From: CAVUBL01 sp963739795
Lineage (GTDB): Bacteria; Acidobacteriota; Thermoanaerobaculia; Multivoradales; DATKCC01
Length of the DNA stretch: 64,000 nt
Assembly (NCBI GenBank): GCA_963739795.1
Contig: CAVUBL010000013.1
Coordinates: 150,915-214,914 of the forward strand
Direction: 5' to 3'
The notes under the pieces were generated by a model. It was given only the letters and a program-made list of their open reading frames with translations, searched no databases and had not been told where the DNA came from. Position 1 is the first letter of the stretch. Every line of letters starts with the position of its first letter. The position numbers and the translations under genes are program-made. Below are positions 54,091 through 64,000 of this stretch, one piece after another.

Positions 54091-54370
54091 CTAGGAGTCT
54101 GCGCGGCAGAAATCCAGGGTCGCGTTGCGAGCGCCGCGGGGCCAGATACGAGGCACCGCGACACAGGTGATGCCGCAGTATCGTCGAGGAGCGGGAACGA
54201 AGTAGATGGCGCCCGCGCCGCCGCAACCTTCTGGGCGCAGGGGGGTTGCGGACCGTCTCCGGCGTTGCTCGTCGTCGACGATGGCACGGCATCGCCTCCT
54301 CCTCGCGCCTTGGACCCGGCCCGCAAGACCCCTGCGCGCGGCCCTGGATTTCTGCCGCGCAGACTCCTAG
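54091..54370 (+). repeat. Palindromic family-1 element, copy C (280 bp)
   Basis: The terminal inverted repeats are perfect over 29 bp, starting CTAGGAGTCTGCGCGGCAGA. Inside, CCGCAAC...GTTGCGG and the GATGCC...ATCGTCGA arms pair, so the unit can fold into one long rod. No ORF of note is present. It lies between two sorting-signal protein genes, 9 bases from the stop of the second. Confidence 0.85.
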
Positions 54371-54379
54371 CACTCGTCG

Positions 54380-55669
54380 TCAGCTACGGCGAACAATCGC
54401 CAAGCCCACCAGGGCGAGCAGAATGCCGAGGACGGCCAGACCAAGCGTATCCAGCGTCGGAACGTCACTGGACGAGGCTACACAGGCAACATCCCAACTG
54501 ACCGGCGAGGTCATACTGGCTGGGTTGCTGTCCGAGTCAATGCCGCTTACATCGCAACTCAGAGTCGTGGAAAAGCTTCGAGCCGCGACCGAGCAAGACA
54601 AGCCGATGGTGCCGCTGCCACCTGAAGCCACGTTGCTCGTGTTGGACGTGGTCACTGCGCCAAAGCCGGTCGGATCGGCCAGCATGCACTTGCCGACAGT
54701 CACGGAAGTGCCGGCACCGCCCGTATTGGAAACGGTGATCGACCCCGTGGCAGTGTCACCAACGCCGGCACCGAACAGCGAGACGCCGGTGCCCGCGGCC
54801 GGGTCGGCGGTAAGGACTGGCTGGGCTGCTGTACCCGTGCCACTGAGTGCAGCGGATGCCCCGTCACTGCAACCGCAACCACCGTCAGAGGCAAAGATCA
54901 GAAAATCGTCTTTTGTGCCGGAGGAGCTCGGGTTGAGGGTCACGATGACTTGACAAGTTGCGCCCGTGGCCAATGCTTGGCCGGAGCACCAGTCGCTGGA
55001 AATAGCAAAGTCGGTGCCCGCGGCGAGCATTGCACTGGAAATATTCAGCGTGGTGGAGGAAGCGCCGTCATTGGTGGCTGTAACGGTCATCCCCGAGCTC
55101 GTGGTGCCATCGGTTTGGTTCCCGAACGCCAGGCTCGGTGGTGAGACACTCAGATGCGGCTTCGGGCCGGTGCTGATCGTAACGGTGGCGGTGTCAGTTG
55201 CATCACATGCATCAGCGCCAGTGAGCTCGCCCCCAGATTGGTCCTGAACAGTGCAAGCGAGGGTCAGACTGGTGGTGGAGCCATCGATCGCGTCGGGAGC
55301 AAGTTGAAACGTGATCGTACCGTCCGAGTTGGCAAGCGCGCTGAGCTGTCCTGAGCCGCAACGGCCGGAATCGAGGTTCGCGTCATTGGCATCCGAGGTG
55401 CCGTCACACACCCATTCGCCGCTGGTCATCGACAGATCGCCGGAGCTGGCGACGTTCAAAGCCGAGGGGTCGTAAAGAACATCTACGTGGCCGCCGAAAG
55501 CCTGCGCATTGGCGCCCGTGGCCTGGGTGAAATGCAAGCTCACGGTGACGGATCCGCCGGGGGCACCCGAGCTATCGTGGAGCGTTACAGTTGCAGGTGC
55601 AGCGAACGCTGCCTGTGCCGCGACCAGGCACGCTAGCCCAGAAAGCCATTGCATGATACGCGAGCGCAT
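54380..55669 (-). CDS. Exported choice-of-anchor D protein with IPTL-CTERM-like sorting signal
   Basis: From ATG 55669 (AGGAGG upstream) the protein has 429 residues. A signal peptide (WLSGLACLVAAQAAFA) precedes a cohesin-like beta domain (FGGHVDVLYDPSALNV), two ASPM-SPD2-Hydin-like or choice-of-anchor D modules (LAFGNQTDGTTSSG, CQVIVTLNPSSSGTKDDFLI) and a C-terminal VPTLDTLG, hydrophobic helix and RRS. It should be exported and cut or anchored by an exosortase-type enzyme encoded elsewhere. GC content is visibly lower than in the neighbourhood, suggesting transfer. Confidence 0.8.
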   Translation of the reverse strand: MRSRIMQWLSGLACLVAAQAAFAAPATVTLHDSSGAPGGSVTVSLHFTQATGANAQAFGGHVDVLYDPSALNVASSGDLSMTSGEWVCDGTSDANDANLDSGRCGSGQLSALANSDGTITFQLAPDAIDGSTTSLTLACTVQDQSGGELTGADACDATDTATVTISTGPKPHLSVSPPSLAFGNQTDGTTSSGMTVTATNDGASSTTLNISSAMLAAGTDFAISSDWCSGQALATGATCQVIVTLNPSSSGTKDDFLIFASDGGCGCSDGASAALSGTGTAAQPVLTADPAAGTGVSLFGAGVGDTATGSITVSNTGGAGTSVTVGKCMLADPTGFGAVTTSNTSNVASGGSGTIGLSCSVAARSFSTTLSCDVSGIDSDSNPASMTSPVSWDVACVASSSDVPTLDTLGLAVLGILLALVGLAIVRRS

Positions 55670-55788
55670 TGGAGAACCTCCTGCAATTCTGTCTTCAAGG
55701 TCTCCCGAGCCCGACGAGGTTCGCGCGAAGAGGGTGGCACCCCTCCTCTGCGGCCTGTCACGCATATTCTGGAGGCGCGAGATGGGCG

Positions 55789-56349
55789 TCACCCACATAG
55801 CGGTGTAGGTTGAGGAGGTTGAGGTACATTGGGATCGCACTCGCTGATCCACAACGAGTTTGCTATCGCTACCCTCCATTCAGAGCTGCACTCGGAATGG
55901 AACGAAACAAAGTTGGTATTCGAGGCGATCACTAAGTCTTGATCCGCCCCCCCAAGTGCAGCAACATTGCCGCTGATCAGACTCTCGGTTTGCTGCGCGA
56001 GACTGCTGCAGGGTCCGCCGCTACAAACCACGTTGGTCGTTTTGACGCTGAAATGGAGGGAAGTGATGGGCCGTGCCGCGATTCTCGTATTCACAATTTG
56101 AGTCGTCACGATTAAGTACTGACCAACGGCGAGATCCGTCGTCCTGTAGATAGATTGATCGATGGCCATCGTGAACTTCAATTGACTGGGCGGAACGCTG
56201 GCGAGGAATTGATTGTTCGCTTCCACCAGGCAAGATTGCAGAAGGCCCGTGGTGCACTGATACTCAGTCTGGTTGTATACAACGACCCCGTATGCGCTGT
56301 TGGCAAAGCATGATGCGGCCAATACAAGAAGCAGGACGGCGTGTTTCAT
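55789..56349 (-). CDS. Small secreted protein of unknown function
   Basis: The 186-residue product starts at ATG 56349 with GGAGG upstream. A signal peptide (AVLLLVLAASCFANSAYG) is followed by a mostly beta protein with six Cys (YQCTTGLLQSCL, CSGGPCSS, SECSSEW) and a Pro-rich C-terminus. No family is recognised. Its base composition (near 52% GC by eye) is the lowest in the window. It is upstream of the sorting-signal protein on the same strand, with a gap of 119 bases, and may be part of the same surface cluster. Confidence 0.65.
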   Translation of the reverse strand: MKHAVLLLVLAASCFANSAYGVVVYNQTEYQCTTGLLQSCLVEANNQFLASVPPSQLKFTMAIDQSIYRTTDLAVGQYLIVTTQIVNTRIAARPITSLHFSVKTTNVVCSGGPCSSLAQQTESLISGNVAALGGADQDLVIASNTNFVSFHSECSSEWRVAIANSLWISECDPNVPQPPQPTPLCG

Positions 56350-56365
56350 GGTAGGACCTCCGTAG

Positions 56366-56560
56366 TCATGGGTTTTGGGAGCCCGAGCCCTCCGCATCCG
56401 ACTCTTCTCGGGAGCACCCGGTGGGCCGATCCCGGGTGCGTTCCTCCCCCAGGGCGCCCAGTGCGTCGACCTCGGCGCGCAGCCGCTCGCCTCGGGCGGG
56501 CCGGGGCGAGCCCTCCTCGGGACCCGCCTCACCCGGCGCTCGCTCCTTCTCGTGGCCCAT
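56366..56560 (-). CDS. Possible 64-residue charged protein
   Basis: The frame encodes a very polar peptide (MGHEKERAPGEAGPEEG..., ERLRAEVDALGALGEE). TAGGGT lies about 8 bases before the ATG, like the -10 boxes of other leaderless candidates here. There is no recognised domain. It is the only candidate gene in the 292-base gap between the secreted protein and the hybrid sensor genes. Confidence 0.3.
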   Translation of the reverse strand: MGHEKERAPGEAGPEEGSPRPARGERLRAEVDALGALGEERTRDRPTGCSREESDAEGSGSQNP

Positions 56561-56641
56561 GAGGGCACCCTACACAGGTCGCGCCGACGCGAGGGGACAA
56601 TGCGTTCGCAACAGGGAACCCAGCGTTCGCAGTGGCCTCTT

Positions 56642-59600
56642 TCAGGGCTTGGAGGGGCCGCCACCGCGTCGGAGCGCGGAGCTGGGAGCCTCGCCGTAGT
56701 GGGATCGGTAGGCCCGCGTGAAGCTCCGGCGGCTGGTGAATCCGACCGCGTAGGCGACCTCGGCGACGGAGCCCTCCCCCCTCTCCAGTAAGGCTCGCGC
56801 ACGCTCCAGTCGCAGGGCGCGGAGCATCTCGCCGGGGTGGAGATTCAGCTCGTCGCGGAAGCGGGTGAAGAGGAGGGTGCGGCCCAGGGCGAGCTCGCGG
56901 GCCAGCTCCGGGAGGCCGAACCGGTCGTCGTGGAGTCGGGCCTGGATCACGGCCCTCGCCCGGGTTCGGAGATCGTCGTCGGTGGTCCCCGCACCGCCGC
57001 GGGGCTCTTCTAGGGCCCGTTGCTCCCATCGGCGCTGCAGCCGTCTCCTATGGCCCAGCAGACTGTCGATCCGGGCCGAGAGCAGGCTGGAGTCGAAGGG
57101 CTTGCGGACGTATCCGACGCCGCCGCTCGAGAAGCCCTCGAGCTCGTCCTCCGGCGCGGCCCGGGCGGTGAGGAAGACGATGGGCATGTCCTCTGTCTCC
57201 GGCTCCGACAGCAGGCGGCGGGCGAGGGTGAAGCCGTCGAGACCCGGCATGCTCACGTCGGTGACCACCAGGTCGGGGAGCGAGCGCCGGGCCAGGACCA
57301 GCCCGATCTCCCCGTCGGCCGCCGCCTCGACCCGGTAGGTCTTCGACAGGAGATAGACGAGCGAGCGCCGGATGTCCAGGTGATCCTCGATGACGAGGAC
57401 CAGCGGCCGGTCGGGGTCCTCGTCTTCGTCCGGCAGCTCGACGCCCGCCGGGTGGCTTCGAGTGGCCGCTCGGAGATCGCTCTCCCACGGCGCTTCCGGC
57501 TGCGGCCCGGCCGCCTCCCGGGGCTCGAGCGGTGGTGCCGAGGCCGGCGACGTGGGCAGCCGGATACGGAAGACGCTCCCCTGGCCGACCGCGCTCTCGA
57601 CCTCGACCTTCCCGCCGTGGAGCTCCACGAGCTCCCGGACGAGGGGCAGGCCGAGGCCCGTACCGCGGGTGCGCCCCGGCTGGTGACCGACCTGGTAGAA
57701 GCGGTCGAAGATGCGCTCGAGCTCCTCCTCCCGGATGCCGTGCCCCGTGTCGACGACCTCGACGCACGGTCCGTCCGGAGCGCGCCGTACCCGGAGGGTG
57801 ACCCGCCCCCCCTGGTCGGTGAATCGCAGGGCGTTCGAGACCAGGTTCGCCAGGGCTCGCTCGAGCTGCTCGCTGTCGAGGGAGGCGACCAGGTGATCCA
57901 CGTCGGTTTCGACGGCGAGCTCGAGCCCCCAGCTCTCCGCGATCCCGGCGAACGAGCTCGCCACCTGGCGCACCAGGCCCACCAGGTCGGCGGGGGCCCG
58001 GTGCACCCGAAGCTGGCCGGCCGCGGCTTTCTCGAGGTCGAGGATCTGGTCGATCATCCGCTGCATGCCGCGGGCCGTGCGTCGCATGACCGGGGCCTCG
58101 GCCAGGAGCTGCTCCGGGTTCCGTTCGAGCTCCAGCAGGGGAGTGAGGAGCACGGTCAGCGGGGTGCGCAGCTCGTGGGAGATGTGGGCGAAGAACTTCG
58201 ACTTGGCCTCGTCCATCTCGCGCAGGGCCTCGGCCTGCTGTCGGGCCTGTTGCAGGGCATCCGCGAGCTCGGACGTCTTCGCCTCGATCTCCCTGTCGCG
58301 CTGCTCGACGAGGCGGCGTTGGAAGCGGGAGCGCCGGGCGACGAGCAGGACGGCGAGGCCGACCACCAGGAGCACGGCGCCGCCGCGGGTGGCCTTCATC
58401 TCCCACCAGAAGGGCGGGATGAGAACGGTCAGGTGGGCGGGCGGCGTCCAGGCGCCGGGCTGCCGGGCGGCCCTGGCTTCGATGCGGTGGGTCCCGGGGT
58501 CCAGGTCGGTGATCAAGGCCTGCCGGCGGTGACCGGCGTCGACCCAGGGTCCGCCGTCCACCCGGTAGCGGAAGAGGGTCCGGTCCGGGGCCACGAAGGT
58601 GGGAGCGGTGAACCAGACCTCGAAGGCGCGGGCGCCCCGTGCGAGCCCGAGGACCTGCCGCGCAGGGGGTGGCGCTCGCAGCTCCGCGGTGGGACCCGGG
58701 CCCTTGAGCCCCTCGATGATCACCCGGAGGGCACGGAGCTTGGCCGGGAGCTTCTCGGGAGTGATCGAGACGTAGCCGGCGACGGTGGGAAACCAGAGGC
58801 GCCCGTCTCGAGTGCGGGTCCCGGCCGACTGGACACCGCCGTTGGCCTCGGTGGCGGGAAGCCCGTCCTCCGCGGAGTAGCTCACGATCGGCAGCTCGGC
58901 GAGGCGGCCGTCCGCCACCGCGGTCAGGGCCTTGTAGTCGACGACGGAGATCCCCTGGTTCGAGCTCAACCACAGCCGCCCGGAGCCGTCGGGGAGGATC
59001 CGGTGCACGCCGGTCATCGGGAGACCGCGGCGGCGATCCACCACCGTGACCTCGAGCGGTTTCAGGGCGCCGCCCGAGGGCAACCTGAGGCGCACCAAGC
59101 CCCGGTCCTCGGTCGCCACCCAGAGGTTCCCCCGACCGTCGTCCCAGAGGTCCCGGACCAGGTCGCTCGGCAGCCCCTGCCGTCGCCCCAGGGGCTCGAA
59201 GCGCCCTCCCTCGATGCGCAGGAGCCCGGCGCCCTCGGTGCCGGCCCAGAGAGCCCCCGTGGAGTCCTCGTAGAAGAACCGGACCGGAACGTCGGGGAGG
59301 CCGGCCCGGCCCGGGCGGAAGTGCTGCCAGGGTCCGTCGGCCCGACGCCGCAGGACCCCGTTCTGCAAGGTGCCGGCCCAGAGATCTCCCCTGCGGTCAC
59401 GGTAGAGGGCGAGGTAGCGGAACCCCGAGCCATCGCCCACCGGGGCTCTCAGCAGCCGGTCGCCTTGCACCCGCCACAGGCCGACGGCGCCCACCAGGGT
59501 CTGCCCCCGCTCCGGCAGAACCGTCCGGACGGTGTCGAGAAGCGGTGCCGAGAGCCGCGTGGTCGAGCCCTCCGGGTCGATGCGCAGGAGCGTGCTGTGG

Positions 59601-60832
59601 TCGAAGCCGACCCAGACTCGCCCGTCCGGCCCCTGGGCGATGGGATAGGCGGACCCGTACGAGCGGGCGCCGGCTCCAGGGTGCGCGAAGAGGGAGGGGC
59701 GCAGGCGAACCAGGCCGTCGCGGGTGGTGGCCACCCACAGGCTTCCCTCGTCGTCGACGAAGACGTTGCGGATGATGGACGGCACGCGCAGCACCCTCTC
59801 GCCCGCCAACCACAGCTCGTCGCCGACCACGCTCCAGGTACGACCCTGGTAGACCAACTGAAGGGGCTGGTCGCTTCTCAGATCGGGGACCGCGGCGACG
59901 GGGGTCACCGAGGCCCGGTACCGGAAGACGCCCTCCACGGCGCTGAACACGATGCCGTCGGCGTCGCCCTCCAGGCGGAGCACGGCCTGGGGTGCGACCG
60001 TGTCCGCGCGCCCGGGTCGGTCGGCGGTCCAGCGCTCGAGGCCCCGATCCGTGCCGATCCAGAGGGCCCCGGCCCGGTACAGGAGGGCCCGGACCGGGCC
60101 CAACCGCCCGAGGACGCTCTGGAGCCGCGGGTGGGGTAGGTGGGGTCCTCGAGAAGCGCGGTACACGCCTCCCTCGAGAGTGCCGATCCAGAGGTCGGGG
60201 GTCGAGCAATCGAGGGCCTGAACGTGCTCGCCGGGGACCACGGCGAGTGGCGGTCCGAGCCGGCCGTTATCCTCCGGGAAGACGTTGGACCCGATCCCGA
60301 AGAGGAGGTCTCCCGCCGGCGTCCGACAGACGGCCCGGAGGAAGGAGTCGACTCCGGCCACGGGCCTCTCCGTCGACCACTGGCCGTCCTGGAAGAGGGT
60401 CAGTAGCCGGGTGCCGGTTGCCAGCCAGAGAGTGCCGCCCTGCCCTCGCCAGATCCCGGTGAACCGCTCGCTCGCCGGCCCGGGCCCGGACGAGCCGTCG
60501 ACGGTGGTGAAGCGAGCTCCGTCGAAGCGGATCAGGCCGCCGAAGGTCGCCAGCCACAGGTAACCGTCCGGGCCCTGGGTCAGGGCGTTGACGCCGACGA
60601 CCGGCAGCCCGTCCTTCTGGGTCCACGAGCGCGCGACCCAGCCCGCCGCGACCTCGAAGCTCGTCTGGGGAAGTGAGAACGCCGGCGTGGCGGCGACCAG
60701 GGCGAGCAGCAGGCCGGCGAAGCCCAAGCGGGTGGCTCGCCCGAGACCGATCGCCGACCGGCACGGCTCGGGGGTGTCGTCGCGGCTCGGACGAGACCTC
60801 GGACTCGGACCGACGTTGGCTGTCGCCTGCAA
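56642..60832 (-). CDS. Hybrid two-component sensor/regulator with propeller and AraC output
   Basis: The 1396-residue protein joins a whole signalling chain. After a signal or first helix (about 35-55) come some 14 propeller-type repeats (GPDGYLWLAT, EGSLWVAT, GRLWLSS), a Y_Y_Y beta domain, a membrane helix (about 810-830), HisKA with SHELRTPLTVLLTPLLELERNPEQL, HATPase (NLVSNALRF, DTGHGI, GTGLGLPL), a receiver with VVTDVSMPGLDGF and FLTARA, and a C-terminal AraC helix-turn-helix (SVAEVAYAVGFTSRRSFTRAY). It senses a periplasmic ligand, in relatives often a glycan, and directly controls genes. The start is a TTG at 60832 after GGGGG. The FlgO-like gene is divergent, 280 bases away, and is the obvious target. 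Confidence 0.93.
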   Translation of the reverse strand: MQATANVGPSPRSRPSRDDTPEPCRSAIGLGRATRLGFAGLLLALVAATPAFSLPQTSFEVAAGWVARSWTQKDGLPVVGVNALTQGPDGYLWLATFGGLIRFDGARFTTVDGSSGPGPASERFTGIWRGQGGTLWLATGTRLLTLFQDGQWSTERPVAGVDSFLRAVCRTPAGDLLFGIGSNVFPEDNGRLGPPLAVVPGEHVQALDCSTPDLWIGTLEGGVYRASRGPHLPHPRLQSVLGRLGPVRALLYRAGALWIGTDRGLERWTADRPGRADTVAPQAVLRLEGDADGIVFSAVEGVFRYRASVTPVAAVPDLRSDQPLQLVYQGRTWSVVGDELWLAGERVLRVPSIIRNVFVDDEGSLWVATTRDGLVRLRPSLFAHPGAGARSYGSAYPIAQGPDGRVWVGFDHSTLLRIDPEGSTTRLSAPLLDTVRTVLPERGQTLVGAVGLWRVQGDRLLRAPVGDGSGFRYLALYRDRRGDLWAGTLQNGVLRRRADGPWQHFRPGRAGLPDVPVRFFYEDSTGALWAGTEGAGLLRIEGGRFEPLGRRQGLPSDLVRDLWDDGRGNLWVATEDRGLVRLRLPSGGALKPLEVTVVDRRRGLPMTGVHRILPDGSGRLWLSSNQGISVVDYKALTAVADGRLAELPIVSYSAEDGLPATEANGGVQSAGTRTRDGRLWFPTVAGYVSITPEKLPAKLRALRVIIEGLKGPGPTAELRAPPPARQVLGLARGARAFEVWFTAPTFVAPDRTLFRYRVDGGPWVDAGHRRQALITDLDPGTHRIEARAARQPGAWTPPAHLTVLIPPFWWEMKATRGGAVLLVVGLAVLLVARRSRFQRRLVEQRDREIEAKTSELADALQQARQQAEALREMDEAKSKFFAHISHELRTPLTVLLTPLLELERNPEQLLAEAPVMRRTARGMQRMIDQILDLEKAAAGQLRVHRAPADLVGLVRQVASSFAGIAESWGLELAVETDVDHLVASLDSEQLERALANLVSNALRFTDQGGRVTLRVRRAPDGPCVEVVDTGHGIREEELERIFDRFYQVGHQPGRTRGTGLGLPLVRELVELHGGKVEVESAVGQGSVFRIRLPTSPASAPPLEPREAAGPQPEAPWESDLRAATRSHPAGVELPDEDEDPDRPLVLVIEDHLDIRRSLVYLLSKTYRVEAAADGEIGLVLARRSLPDLVVTDVSMPGLDGFTLARRLLSEPETEDMPIVFLTARAAPEDELEGFSSGGVGYVRKPFDSSLLSARIDSLLGHRRRLQRRWEQRALEEPRGGAGTTDDDLRTRARAVIQARLHDDRFGLPELARELALGRTLLFTRFRDELNLHPGEMLRALRLERARALLERGEGSVAEVAYAVGFTSRRSFTRAYRSHYGEAPSSALRRGGGPSKP

Positions 60833-61111
60833 GTGCTACCCCCGAGACCTGCCCATTCGCACGGCTACCTAGAGTGCATCGCGGGAAAAGGCGCCCCACG
60901 GACAACACTCCCGACGATGGGTACGGTACCAGAGGAGAAATGTGGGCGATTGAGAGACCGCTTCGAGGCGATCGGAGGGAAAGGCTTGCGAGAGCATGAG
61001 AGCTCTGGCGCCCGGCCGCGTGACGTGAAGTCGGCCGAGCCGTCCCGGAAGCGGCTCCGATCCCCCGTTCCTCGGTCGGAGGTGTCTAGTCCACCGAGAA
61101 GAGGGGGAATC
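60833..61111. promoter_or_regulatory. Divergent regulatory region between hybrid sensor and FlgO-like gene
   Basis: The 279-base gap separates two divergent start codons and must hold both promoters. I see GGGTACGGTACC at about 60918-60929, a short palindrome-like site, but no clear -10/-35 pair. Confidence 0.35.
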
Positions 61112-62065
61112 ATGCAAGGACGAGGACGATGGTGGGCTTCCGCAGCTCGAGTCGTAGCACTGGGCCTGCTCCTGGCCGGCGCCGTGTCGGGGCCGGCCCT
61201 TGCCTACGAGAAGGAGATCCGCAGCGAGTCCGAGGTCATCGCCGCGAAGGTGGCGGAGCAGGGCAAGACCAAGATCGCGGTGGTGGACTTCACCGATCTC
61301 CAGGGACACGTCACCGAGCTCGGTCGCTTCATGGCCGAAGAGCTCTCCATCGCCCTCGCCGACTCGGGCAAGGGCTTCCAGGTGGTGGACCGCACCCACC
61401 TGCGCTCGATCATCCAAGAGCACAAGCTCGCCTCGAGCGGTCTGATCGACCCCGAGACCGCCCAGGCCCTGGGCAAGATCGCCGGAGTCGACGCCCTCAT
61501 CACCGGCACCATCACCCCCTTCGCCGACAGCATCCACCTCGCCATCAAAGTCCTAGACGCCAACACCGCCGACATCATCACCTCCGACACCGTCAACATC
61601 CCCAAGACCCAAGGCATCCAAGAGCTCCTGAGCCAAGAGATCGAGAGCGCGAGCGGCAACGCAGGAGGCCCGGCGCACAGAACGGTGACCAACCCCCAGA
61701 AGCAGGTCAAAACCGCCGACCACGGCCAATTCCACTTCGAGCTAAGAGGCTGTGGGTACGACGGCAGCACACTATGGTGTGAAGTGGTCGTCACAAATTC
61801 GGGTGGGGACAAGCGGGCCACCCTCAAGTTCTACGGCTCCCGGATCATCGGTCGGTCTGGGCGGGAATACTTGCCCCACCGAGTCTTTCTAGGTAGCTAT
61901 GAGGGCGGGATTGCTGGTGCTTCCAATGTGCTCCCCCAAGGTGTCCCAATGCGTGCTGGCCTGAAGGTCTTCGATGTCCGGACGGCCCCCCAGGAGATCG
62001 CGCTCTTGGAGCTCAATTGGGGTGGGTTCGTTGTGGAGTTCCGGCAGATTCCGGTGGAGAGGTAA
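61112..62065 (+). CDS. FlgO/CsgG-like exported lipid-free protein with added C-terminal domain
   Basis: The ATG at 61112 has GAGGGGGA upstream and gives 317 residues with a signal peptide (VVALGLLLAGAVSGPALA). Residues about 40-175 match the FlgO/CsgG-type fold: KIAVVDFTDLQGHVTELGRFMAEELSIALADSG, FQVVDRTHLRSIIQEHKL, GVDALITGTITPF and LDANTADIITS. In other bacteria such domains sit in outer-membrane export or flagellar assemblies. The last 110 residues (HFELRGCGYDGSTLWCEVVVTNSGGDK) form an unrelated beta domain in DNA of lower GC. No lipobox is present. Likely controlled by the divergent sensor. Confidence 0.78.
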   Translation: MQGRGRWWASAARVVALGLLLAGAVSGPALAYEKEIRSESEVIAAKVAEQGKTKIAVVDFTDLQGHVTELGRFMAEELSIALADSGKGFQVVDRTHLRSIIQEHKLASSGLIDPETAQALGKIAGVDALITGTITPFADSIHLAIKVLDANTADIITSDTVNIPKTQGIQELLSQEIESASGNAGGPAHRTVTNPQKQVKTADHGQFHFELRGCGYDGSTLWCEVVVTNSGGDKRATLKFYGSRIIGRSGREYLPHRVFLGSYEGGIAGASNVLPQGVPMRAGLKVFDVRTAPQEIALLELNWGGFVVEFRQIPVER

Positions 62066-62121
62066 CCGAACCGATTCATCAGCGAATCTGCTATCCCAAC
62101 CACCACCAACCGGAGGGCGGT

Positions 62122-62283
62122 CGGGGCCGGGGGCTCCCGCCCAGGGGACGTCTGAGCCGAGCGGCCCCGACCCCGGTGGGCCGGCAAGAGCGCGCCGGAG
62201 CGAGGTGAAGCCGAGGCGCGCGCCGACGCCCCATCCCCACGAGCAGCGCGCGCCGTTCCCCGGGGCGGGAGCCCCCGGCCCCG
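62122..62283. repeat. Large inverted repeat with 21-bp perfect arms
   Basis: The arms 62122-62142 and 62263-62283 are perfect reverse complements (CGGGGCCGGGGGCTCCCGCC plus one base) around 120 bases that also contain GCGCGCC-type pairings. It lies between the convergent FlgO-like and clpB genes. It may be an unusually large terminator, a structured RNA or a third kind of palindromic element. Confidence 0.6.
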
Positions 62284-62322
62284 TCCGCCCGGGCCACCCC
62301 GCTCCAAACCTCGAAGCCAGCG

Positions 62323-64000
<1,678 letters not shown>

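Overview
The window is GC-rich (roughly 68-70% by eye), densely coded chromosomal DNA. The best guess at the host is a member of the Acidobacteriota, possibly the Thermoanaerobaculia lineage. The case rests on a VWFA-type secreted protein of the acidobacterial type (42267-43796), a one-protein hybrid sensor/regulator with a ligand propeller (56642-60832), many exported peptidases (S10 twice, M28, M48, M50, HtrA) and sorting-signal surface proteins. The taxonomic call is inference. No rRNA, tRNA, CRISPR array, phage or complete insertion sequence was seen.

Layout. 1-6.2 kb: edge-truncated class III cyclase, cytochrome bd oxidase (cydAB), a DUF1223 protein, the tail of a dead cytochrome c gene, and fhs. 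6.3-12.5 kb: PilZ/AMIN-like protein, hydrolase, XRE regulator, HtrA protease, patatin. 12.5-18.7 kb: B12/radical-SAM enzyme, then on the other strand an overlapping three-gene unit iorA-iorB-ADP-forming acyl-CoA synthetase, which can oxidise aryl-pyruvates from amino acids to acyl-CoA and recover ATP. 19-25 kb: S10 peptidase, a pilT operon, a secreted lipase-like protein and partner. 25-31.3 kb: GT39 transferase, NhaC antiporter, TIGR04076-type protein with a heptapeptide tail coupled to an aldo/keto reductase, methyltransferase, response regulator and kinase. 33-41.5 kb: M28 peptidase, CBS protein coupled to a racemase, rlmI, msrA, pdxH, a Cys-rich secreted protein and a second aldo/keto reductase. 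42-53.4 kb: VWFA protein, a ferritin-like/ATP-grasp gene pair, S10, M48, a GGDEF-EAL protein, a hydrolase and an M50 protease. 53.4-56.4 kb: a lower-GC patch with a truncated and an intact sorting-signal protein. 56.6-64 kb: hybrid two-component sensor, a divergent FlgO/CsgG-like protein and the 3' part of clpB.

Two families of long palindromic elements stand out. Family 1 (276-321 bp) has copies at 39.4, 41.7 and 54.1 kb plus two isolated 17-bp ends. Family 2 (180 bp) has copies at 36.6 and 42.1 kb. One copy of each abuts at a shared CTAG. A third, short repeat is present three times, once inside the coding start of the histidine kinase. Several genes have a -10-like hexamer only 5-16 nt before the start codon and no ribosome binding site, suggesting leaderless transcripts.

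The metabolic theme is a heterotrophic, peptide-degrading lifestyle: secreted and membrane peptidases feed amino acids, IorAB and the synthetase ferment or oxidise them, and bd oxidase and MsrA handle low oxygen and oxidative damage. The least explained coding units are the ferritin-like/ATP-grasp pair, the kinase-regulator overlap and the small genes around pilT.
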